A stretch of 64,000 nucleotides of DNA from Bacillota bacterium (lineage in GTDB: Bacteria; Bacillota_I; Bacilli_A; Izemoplasmatales; Hujiaoplasmataceae). Position numbers and translations under genes: made by a program. The stretch's first letter is position 1; the number at the start of each line of letters is the position of its first letter. Location: assembly GCA_018816905.1 (NCBI GenBank), contig JAHIVB010000004.1:33678-97677 (forward strand), read 5' to 3'. Shown here in pieces: positions 53,613-61,219 of this stretch. The notes under the pieces were generated by a model that saw only the letters and a list, made by a program, of their open reading frames with translations, did no database searches and was not told the origin of the DNA.

Positions 53613-55643
53613 ATGAAAAAACTTGGAGTTGTATCCTTATTGATGTTGTTGGTTCTGACTTTCATCCCCTTGACTCAAGTCAGTGCAAACAATCCCTTCT
53701 ACGAAAACGAATACCCCTATGACACTTATACAGTCGACTATGAAGGAAATTTAACCTTCACTCAGACAGCTTATACGCCGGTTGGCGTTCTTAACAGGAA
53801 CGTTTCTCTTTCCAATCCTGAAGATTTATACATCAAGGATGATCTTGTCTATGTTGCGGACACAGGAAACGCAAGAGTAGCAGTGCTTGATTATTCAGGA
53901 TCTCTTGTCCTCGAAATCGGAGTCGGAATCCTGAACCAACCCACAGGAGTGCATGTTTCACTTGAAGATTTTCTTTATGTTTCCGACAAGGGAAACCAAG
54001 TTGTCTACAAATTTGATCTTGAAGGGAATCTCATCAACACCTTCTCTCGGCCAACTGAACCATTGTTTGGAAGTGCTTCTCCTTTTACCCCGATCAAAGT
54101 AGTGGTCGGTAGCGGCGAAAACATTTATGTGATCGGAGACGGATCTACAAGTGGAGTGATTCAACTCAACTATGATGGTTCTTTCCTTGGATATTTCGGA
54201 GTCAATCTATCGTCCAAATCGATTATTGAACGAATTGCGGATGTATTCGTCAAACCTGGTGAATATGCCAGAAATACGCCACCTTCACCCACGAATATCG
54301 CTATCAACAGCAAATCACTTGTTTATACTTCAACGCCCAATACTGTATTTGCACTTAAAAAGTTAGATGTCAACGGTAACAATATTCTAACGACGATTAA
54401 TTACAACGATGAGAACAACGTTGTTGATCTATCTATCAATGAGTCAGGCTATCTGTATGCGATTTATGATGATGGGTTTATCGTTGAGTATGACCCCAAT
54501 GGGAACTTGCTGTTTGGTTTTGACATTGTGTCTAGCAGTTCAAATATTCTTGGCTTGATTCAAAGTCCTTCAGCAATTCAAGTCGATGAATATCAAAATA
54601 TATTTGTCCTCGATATGGGCAGAAGTGAAATCATTTCTTATCAACCTTCCAGTTTTTCACTCCTGGTTCATCAATCAATTGATTTGTACAATCAGGGGAA
54701 TTATACGGAATCAACGACTCTTTTTGAGTCTATTTTGGACCAAAATGACAACTTTGCATTGGCTCACAGTGCGCTCGGAAAGGCATATTTCCAAGCTGGA
54801 GACTTACAAAATGCCTTGCTTGAATATTACATGGCAAACGATCGACCCGGATACTCGAATACCTATTGGAAGATTCGAGATATTTGGCTGAAGGATAATC
54901 TCAGCTTAGTTTTCATCGTGCTGATTTCTTTTGTGGTCTTGCAATTTGTTTATAAACAAGTGGATCGCAGAACATCAGTTTTTGCAGGAATCCACTCCAA
55001 AGTTAAGAAAATCAAGAGGCAAACTTCAGTTGCTCGTTTCACACTTGTATTTGATGTAATGAAACATCCAATTGATTCCTACTACCAGATTAAACGTGAG
55101 AAAAGAGCAAACAACCTAAGTAGCCTTGTACTTTTGCTTCTGTTATTTGTAGAATACCTGCTTTATTTAAGATATACAGGCTTTCTCTTCAATTATGCAT
55201 CAAGTCAGATACATCTAGGATTGGAAAGTGCCAAGTTCTTCGGCGTGATATTGTTATTTATATTTTCTAATTATCTTGTGTCAACACTCTATGATGGAGA
55301 AGGATGGCTACATGATGTATTTCATGGCGTGATATACGCCTTGTCTCCTGTCATTATATTTTTACCTTTCTACATTCTTCTTAGCAATGTACTAACCCAG
55401 AATGAGACGATTCTACTTCAAATTTTTAGATTTTTCATCATTTCCTATACAGGAATCTTAGTCTTCCTTGCGGTCAAAGAAATTCATAACTATGAGATTC
55501 GCGAGACTATGAAGAACATTTTGATGACTATTTTCACGATGTTGATTATTGTCCTGATTGGATTCATTCTATATGTATTTGGATCTCAACTTTTTAATTT
55601 CATCATTTCGTGGCTGAAGGAGGTGTTCTTCCGTGTATTTTAA
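53613..55643 (+). CDS. NHL-repeat / TPR / YIP1-domain membrane protein
   Basis: 676 residues with an unusual layout. A signal peptide ends near QVSA-NN. An NHL-type beta-propeller follows, about 45-350 (DLYIKDDLVYVADTGNARVAV and repeats), then two TPR-like helices pairs (about 355-410; YNQGNYTESTTLFESIL), one membrane segment, and a C-terminal YIP1-like domain (MKHPIDSYYQIKREKRANN, then four or five membrane helices). The start is the ATG at 53613 behind TAGGTG; GTG at 53604 is the alternative. It is embedded between permeases and the DUF5696-like gene, so it is likely an accessory of sugar capture or of assembling the surface proteins. Function unknown. Confidence 0.8.
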   Translation: MKKLGVVSLLMLLVLTFIPLTQVSANNPFYENEYPYDTYTVDYEGNLTFTQTAYTPVGVLNRNVSLSNPEDLYIKDDLVYVADTGNARVAVLDYSGSLVLEIGVGILNQPTGVHVSLEDFLYVSDKGNQVVYKFDLEGNLINTFSRPTEPLFGSASPFTPIKVVVGSGENIYVIGDGSTSGVIQLNYDGSFLGYFGVNLSSKSIIERIADVFVKPGEYARNTPPSPTNIAINSKSLVYTSTPNTVFALKKLDVNGNNILTTINYNDENNVVDLSINESGYLYAIYDDGFIVEYDPNGNLLFGFDIVSSSSNILGLIQSPSAIQVDEYQNIFVLDMGRSEIISYQPSSFSLLVHQSIDLYNQGNYTESTTLFESILDQNDNFALAHSALGKAYFQAGDLQNALLEYYMANDRPGYSNTYWKIRDIWLKDNLSLVFIVLISFVVLQFVYKQVDRRTSVFAGIHSKVKKIKRQTSVARFTLVFDVMKHPIDSYYQIKREKRANNLSSLVLLLLLFVEYLLYLRYTGFLFNYASSQIHLGLESAKFFGVILLFIFSNYLVSTLYDGEGWLHDVFHGVIYALSPVIIFLPFYILLSNVLTQNETILLQIFRFFIISYTGILVFLAVKEIHNYEIRETMKNILMTIFTMLIIVLIGFILYVFGSQLFNFIISWLKEVFFRVF

Positions 55644-57921
55644 GCATTGGATTAAAAAAGGAATCCTTGGATTGACACTTGTTTCGGTTTTAGTATTGAC
55701 TATTGGTGTTTTTGCAAAACCTTCCCCACAAAGTGATTATGAAGGATTACCAACGGATGGCAATATTATGGATGAAACATATCTTTCTAGCAATCAGTTC
55801 ACACAAGAAGACGATCTGTCTTTAGTTGAGAATTTTTTAGATATTCCAACTAGTTATTTACTTGTCGGAGAGAGCAGTTCATACAGACTCTATATGGAAG
55901 AAGGTTCTTTTGCTATTAGAGTCGAAAGCAAAATTGATGGGTTTATCTATGGATCCTCTATTTCGACAAAAGACGATAATCTTCCGAATTTTAATACCAC
56001 TTGGGAGGGCATTGTCAACTCGGCAGTGACAATCAAGTATTATTCATACAACGATACCACGGGAGCCTATACCTCCGTGGAAGAAAGTTTTTTGAAAAGC
56101 GAAGATTCAACGTATGAATATGAATTAATTCCAAACGGCTTTGAGGCTACGCTTTACTTTGGAGAATCAGGCATCTCGCTATTGTTGCGAGTTTCACTAG
56201 ATAATGATTATCTCAAGGTTGAAATTCCGAATGAGTCAGTAGTTGAAGGAGATACTTACAAGTTACGCAGCATCAAGACTTATCCTTTCTTAGGTGCTGT
56301 ATTTTCCAACACGGTTCCTGGATACATTTTAGTCCCTGACGGTTCAGGAGCTTTAATCCGCTATCAAGAAATTGATGTTCTTACAGATATTTATGAATTC
56401 AGATATTTCGGTCAGGACAACTCAGTCCAGACCGCTTTGACTCAAGAACCTGTTCTTTCTTTCCCGGTATCTGGGATGATTCTGGGTATCAACCAACACG
56501 GATTTATCTCGATTGTCGAAGACGGAGCACCAAACGCTTCCTTGGTCGTCAGTCCCGCAAAAAACAATCTCAAATATTATTACACTTACAACGAGTTTCT
56601 TTATCGTAGTTTATACCAATCCCCTTTATCAGAATCACAAGCAGCGTCTTCTTCCGGAAGACTGGTCATTGAAGATGGAATCAACACATGCAATGTAGTT
56701 TTGAAATACAAGTTCCTTTCCGGCGCAGATGCGAATTATGTTGGAATGGCAAGTGCATTTCAATCCTATTTGATAGAAGAAGAGATGATTGTGGATCACG
56801 TTGACGACGGAGATGCAGAAAAGTTATTTATGGAAGTCATTGGATCTGAAACCAAGACTGGATTTATTTTCGATGAATACCTGCAAATGACTCAATATTC
56901 CGAGTTGAAGAGTATTCTTGAAGAAATAGCTTCTTGGGACGTAAAACCAATCGTTTCTTATAAAGGATATTCATCATCAGGAAATACTTCTAGCGGTCTC
57001 ATTGTGGACAACATTTCTAAAAAACTCGGCACGCGTCAAGAACTTCTTGAACTAATAAACTATGCCGAGGAACAAGATATCGATTTGTATTTCTTCTTAG
57101 ATCCTGTCAAAGTCTATGATGATGCCAAATTCAGCATTTATAAAGACATTGCAAAACGAATCAATCAAAATTTCATGATGAGTAGTGGATTCACAAAAGA
57201 TATTTATTATATATCACCAGCTAGAAGCGTTAGCGCTTATCTTGATTCTGTAGCAAAACTAAAACAGGAAGAGATTACCATGTATTCTGTCGGTTCTGTT
57301 GGAAACACACTGTTTTCCGATTTTTCGGACAAATCCAATCCGGTCGATAGAAATGAAGCAATAGATTTCTATCAGACAATGTTTGAGGGTTCATCGGATC
57401 CTGTCATACTCTACCAAAGCAATTTATATACACTAAAATACTCAGATGTATATCTATTAATGCCGCTGTCGTCTTCTAGATATCGAATTTATTCGGATAC
57501 TGTTCCGTTTATTCCTTATGTGTTGTCTGGTTTGTTGGATAAATACGCTCCGTTTTCCAATTTTACATCTTCCTCTCGGATTGAATTGTTAAAGATGGTC
57601 GACTACGGCGTATATCCTTCATATATTATTACAAATCAAACCGCTTATCTTTTCCAAGATACTGAATTGAAGCAGATTTATTCCTCCAGTTTCTCGACTT
57701 GGAAAGAAAAAATGGAGTTTGACGTTAATTTTGTTTCTTCTGCACTCAATGCAGTTGTCAATGAAAAACCGATTTCGAGAGAACGTCTCGAAACAGGAGT
57801 GTATGTTGTTGAGTATACTGGAGGCGTTTCAATCTACCTGAACTACACGAACAATACCGTGTCGGTTGATGGTCACGAATTGAATCCACTCTCTTATGAG
57901 GTGGTGATTTCTGATGACTAA
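55633..57921 (+). CDS. DUF5696-like secreted protein
   Basis: 762 residues. N-terminal signal or membrane anchor (ILGLTLVSVLVLTIGVFA), then a large extracytoplasmic region. It contains LVPDGSGALIRYQEIDV and VKPIVSYKGYSSSGNTSSG segments that I associate with DUF5696, and a TIM-barrel-like C-terminal half is possible. No catalytic motif recognised. It starts at GTG behind AAGGAGGTG and overlaps the NHL-YIP1 gene by 11 bases, so the two are coupled. Conserved partner of sugar ABC permeases in Bacillota clusters (from memory); enzymatic role unproven. Confidence 0.72.
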   Translation: MYFKHWIKKGILGLTLVSVLVLTIGVFAKPSPQSDYEGLPTDGNIMDETYLSSNQFTQEDDLSLVENFLDIPTSYLLVGESSSYRLYMEEGSFAIRVESKIDGFIYGSSISTKDDNLPNFNTTWEGIVNSAVTIKYYSYNDTTGAYTSVEESFLKSEDSTYEYELIPNGFEATLYFGESGISLLLRVSLDNDYLKVEIPNESVVEGDTYKLRSIKTYPFLGAVFSNTVPGYILVPDGSGALIRYQEIDVLTDIYEFRYFGQDNSVQTALTQEPVLSFPVSGMILGINQHGFISIVEDGAPNASLVVSPAKNNLKYYYTYNEFLYRSLYQSPLSESQAASSSGRLVIEDGINTCNVVLKYKFLSGADANYVGMASAFQSYLIEEEMIVDHVDDGDAEKLFMEVIGSETKTGFIFDEYLQMTQYSELKSILEEIASWDVKPIVSYKGYSSSGNTSSGLIVDNISKKLGTRQELLELINYAEEQDIDLYFFLDPVKVYDDAKFSIYKDIAKRINQNFMMSSGFTKDIYYISPARSVSAYLDSVAKLKQEEITMYSVGSVGNTLFSDFSDKSNPVDRNEAIDFYQTMFEGSSDPVILYQSNLYTLKYSDVYLLMPLSSSRYRIYSDTVPFIPYVLSGLLDKYAPFSNFTSSSRIELLKMVDYGVYPSYIITNQTAYLFQDTELKQIYSSSFSTWKEKMEFDVNFVSSALNAVVNEKPISRERLETGVYVVEYTGGVSIYLNYTNNTVSVDGHELNPLSYEVVISDD

Positions 57922-58795
57922 AAAACCTTTGAAACGAGCCGTAAGACAGAATCTTATCGGGTGGTCCTTCCTAAGCATATGGGTCATCGGCTTTCTGATT
58001 TTTACAATGATTCCGTTGTTTACTAGCCTTTATTATTCGATGTCGAAAGTTGTTTTAAGTGGAGAAGGGATTCAAGTTACCTTCGTCTGGTTCGACAATT
58101 ACAAGCAGATATTTTCTTCTTCAGAAGGGTTCAATTTCCTTCAATCAGTAAGCGATTTTGCAATTGAAATTTTATTTAAGGTTCCAATCATAACTGTATT
58201 TGCAATCATAATTGCAGTTATGCTTAATCAAGATATGAAAGGACGAGGGTTCTTCAGGGCGATTTATTTCCTTCCTGTCATCATCGCTTCCGGTCCAGTT
58301 ATCAATCAACTTGTCTATCAAGGTGCTGCGACGATTCCTCTCATCGAAGAGATGGGTATTCTAGATTTTATCAACAATACCTTTACCGAGGCTTTGGCCC
58401 GTCCGATTGCCAACATCTTTTCAGAATTGATTGTAATACTTTGGTTCTCAGGTGTTCAAATTTTGTTGTTTATTGCCGCTCTTCAGAAAATTGACCGAGC
58501 TACTTACGAAGCCGCAATGATTGACGGAGCCGGTCCTTGGGAGTCCTTCTGGAAAATAACAATTCCAGCGCTGAAGTCCATGGTTTTGGTTTCGGTAATT
58601 TTTACGATTATTAATTTGGCAACATTTTCAGAGAATGATGCGATTCAGCATATCAAGACCAATATGTTTGCCTTAGAAACCGGTTTTGGATTCTCTTCAG
58701 CAATTGCATGGCTCTATTTCATCGCACTAGCAATCATCTTGGGTCTATCTTTCCTTCTTTTTGGTGCATTTGCAAAAGAAAGGGGGCGGAGATAA
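57914..58795 (+). CDS. CUT1-type sugar ABC permease 3 (MalF-like)
   Basis: 293 residues, six hydrophobic segments, EAA loop TYEAAMIDGAGPWESFWKITIPALKS. Forms a second pair with permease 4 (TAATG overlap). It starts inside the end of the DUF5696-like gene. Confidence 0.9.
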   Translation: MTKKPLKRAVRQNLIGWSFLSIWVIGFLIFTMIPLFTSLYYSMSKVVLSGEGIQVTFVWFDNYKQIFSSSEGFNFLQSVSDFAIEILFKVPIITVFAIIIAVMLNQDMKGRGFFRAIYFLPVIIASGPVINQLVYQGAATIPLIEEMGILDFINNTFTEALARPIANIFSELIVILWFSGVQILLFIAALQKIDRATYEAAMIDGAGPWESFWKITIPALKSMVLVSVIFTIINLATFSENDAIQHIKTNMFALETGFGFSSAIAWLYFIALAIILGLSFLLFGAFAKERGRR

Positions 58796-59712
58796 TGAAA
58801 GTAGCAACAAAGCAGAAAATCAAACACATCCTTTTAGGAAAAACGCTGAAAGATGGATTGATTGGAAAAACCGCTCTATATTTATTGTTGCTCATCATTG
58901 GTTTTGTCTACTTATACCCAATGATTAAGATGTTCACCTATTCGATTAAAGATCTATCCGATTTGGTCGATCCTACAGTCGATTGGATTCCAACGAAGCT
59001 TTATCTAGATAACTATAAAACCAGCTGGATTGTTTTGAACTACGGGAAGACACTGTTGTTCAGTTTGAGTGTTACTTTGGTTCCAGCTTTCTTGCAAACT
59101 GTGACAACCAGCATCACTGGATATGCTTTGGCTAAGTTCAAGGTGAAAGGGAAAGCTATTTTGTTTGGTATCATCCTGATGACCTATCTTGTTCCATCGC
59201 AAGTCTACATGATTCCAAGATTTGTTTTGTTTGACAAGTTTGGGATATTAGATAGTGCCTGGGCAATCATTTTTCCAGCAACATTTGGGCAAGGGTTATC
59301 CTCAGCAATCTTTATTTTGATTTTCTATCAATTTTTCAGGATGCAGCCTCACGCTTTGGATGAATCCGCAGAAATTGATGGAGCAAACAGTTATCAAATT
59401 TTCATGAAGATAGGTGTTCCGTTGGCACTACCAGCTTATTTGACTGCATTCCTGTTTTCATTCGTATGGTATTGGAACGAAACCTATATATCTTCGCTGT
59501 TTTTAGGAAGTGATTTGTTCACTCTCCAATTAAAATTACTTAACTTTTCATCACAATTCAGTTTAGCTGAAGGACTGTCTCAACAGGCGGTTAATGAAGC
59601 AATAAAATATAGTGCCACAATCTTGATTATTCTACCTGTTTTGCTGGTATATGTCATTATGCAAAAATGGTTTGTCGAGGGCATAGATCGAACCGGAGTA
59701 ACCGGAGAATAG
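58795..59712 (+). CDS. CUT1-type sugar ABC permease 4 (MalG-like)
   Basis: About 305 residues, six hydrophobic segments, EAA loop LDESAEIDGANSYQIFMKIGVPLALPAY. The ATG at 58795 overlaps the stop of permease 3 as TAATG; a frame from 58708 would lie within permease 3. Nine bases later the secreted GH144-like gene begins. Confidence 0.9.
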   Translation: MKVATKQKIKHILLGKTLKDGLIGKTALYLLLLIIGFVYLYPMIKMFTYSIKDLSDLVDPTVDWIPTKLYLDNYKTSWIVLNYGKTLLFSLSVTLVPAFLQTVTTSITGYALAKFKVKGKAILFGIILMTYLVPSQVYMIPRFVLFDKFGILDSAWAIIFPATFGQGLSSAIFILIFYQFFRMQPHALDESAEIDGANSYQIFMKIGVPLALPAYLTAFLFSFVWYWNETYISSLFLGSDLFTLQLKLLNFSSQFSLAEGLSQQAVNEAIKYSATILIILPVLLVYVIMQKWFVEGIDRTGVTGE

Positions 59713-59721
59713 GAGGAACAC

Positions 59722-61155
59722 ATGATAAAAAAAGGAATATTGGCAATCTCGCTCATTTGTTTGTTGTTCGTCATTGGAGCTTGCGATAACAGCACCTCAT
59801 CTACAACGACGACGACAGGCACAACATCAACGACATCGTCAAGCACTTCAATGACGGATTCAACGACCACTACGGGAGAAGAATATGTTTATTCTCCAAT
59901 CGAAGTTCCTGATTACGTATTTGAAGAGGAACGTCTATCGTTTAAATTTTTCTGGGAGGTCGTCAATGGAGATCCTGAATCCAGCGGATATGGAATGATT
60001 TCCGATCGATACAATACAGCAACTCTTTCATATGGTGACGCTTCAATTGCGTCAGTAGGATTTGGACTCGCTGCGATTCCGATTGGTATTGAAAATGACT
60101 GGATTTCTTATTCTGAAGGTTATTATAGAGCTTTGCATACTCTCTTTACGATTCAGGATATGCAGAGAACTCATGGATTTTTCTACCACTTCGTATCAAT
60201 GCAAACTGCAACCCGTTCCGGTACAACGGAAGTATCAATCATCGATACCGCCCTCATGCTTTGTGGAATGATTGTCGCTGCGGAGTACTTTGGTGGAGAA
60301 ATCAAAGACATCGTATATCAAATCTATCAAGAAGTGGAGTGGGATTGGTATTTCAATACGGATCGAAACATGTTTTACATGGGGTACACTCCCGAAAGTG
60401 GGTTTGGCGGTTTCTGGGACTCTTATGCCGAACAGCTCATGCTCTATTTCTTGGCCGCTGCATCAGATGATTATTCTGTAGGTGTTGTTGCTTATAATCA
60501 GATGAAGGCTTCGTCACAGAGGAAGAAATATGGGTCTAGCGAGTTCTTTTACGTTTCCTATCCCGGAACCTTGTTTACATACCAGTATTCACACGCTTTT
60601 CTAGATTTTAGAACCGCATTTGATAAAGAAAACATCAATTGGTTCAACAATTCAATTCAGGCCAGTATCGCCGCAAGGGATTATGCCATTTATCAGTCCG
60701 CTAACTACAAGACCTATAGTTCTCTTGCTTGGGGAAATACGGCAAGTGATGGTCCTGATGGATACAGAGCTTATGGAAATTTACCCGCTGCTGGTACCAT
60801 TTACATCGATGGAACGCTGGCTCCTGCAGGAGCCATTGGTTCATTGCCTTTCGTTCCGGATCTAGTACTTCCGACGATGGAGTACTATGCATCCATAAAC
60901 CGATTGGCTAGTAAATATGGATTTTTGGATTCGTACAATCTCGGGTTGACCGAGAGTGCTAGCACATCAATCATTCGACCGAACCGTCCTATTCCACTAG
61001 ATGGATGGTTTGATACTGATGTGATCGGAATTGACAAGGGCATCACACTTCTCATGATTGAGAATTATCGCTCCTCTCTTGTATGGGATTTATTCATGCA
61101 AAGTGAAGTGATTCAAAAAGGTTTTGATGAACTTGAATTTACAATTTTAGGTTAG
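59722..61155 (+). CDS. Secreted GH144-like (glucoamylase/PF10091 family) lipoprotein
   Basis: 477 residues. Lipobox VIGAC (Cys21), Thr/Ser-rich linker (about 23-52), then the (alpha/alpha)6-barrel catalytic domain. It shares with the cytoplasmic paralogue E-x-S-x-I-D-T (EVSIIDT), YAEQLMLYFLAAASD, FTYQYSHAFLDFR and GIDKGITLLMIENY. It is anchored outside and would cut the polysaccharide at the cell surface, feeding the binding proteins. GH144 assignment means beta-1,2-glucanase is the best guess; other beta-glucanases are possible. Confidence 0.82.
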   Translation: MIKKGILAISLICLLFVIGACDNSTSSTTTTTGTTSTTSSSTSMTDSTTTTGEEYVYSPIEVPDYVFEEERLSFKFFWEVVNGDPESSGYGMISDRYNTATLSYGDASIASVGFGLAAIPIGIENDWISYSEGYYRALHTLFTIQDMQRTHGFFYHFVSMQTATRSGTTEVSIIDTALMLCGMIVAAEYFGGEIKDIVYQIYQEVEWDWYFNTDRNMFYMGYTPESGFGGFWDSYAEQLMLYFLAAASDDYSVGVVAYNQMKASSQRKKYGSSEFFYVSYPGTLFTYQYSHAFLDFRTAFDKENINWFNNSIQASIAARDYAIYQSANYKTYSSLAWGNTASDGPDGYRAYGNLPAAGTIYIDGTLAPAGAIGSLPFVPDLVLPTMEYYASINRLASKYGFLDSYNLGLTESASTSIIRPNRPIPLDGWFDTDVIGIDKGITLLMIENYRSSLVWDLFMQSEVIQKGFDELEFTILG

Positions 61156-61161
61156 ATAAAT

Positions 61162-61182
61162 CAATTCATTCGAATTGTTTTT
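61162..61182 (+). terminator. weak hairpin / attenuator before the repeat lipoprotein
   Basis: CAATTC (61162-61167) and GAATTG (61172-61177) with a four-base loop, then TTTTTAT. Six A/T-rich base pairs are weak, so it may lower rather than stop transcription into the last gene. Confidence 0.5.
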
Positions 61183-61219
61183 ATAAAAATAAGAAACAAA
61201 AAAATAAAAGGAGGAATTA

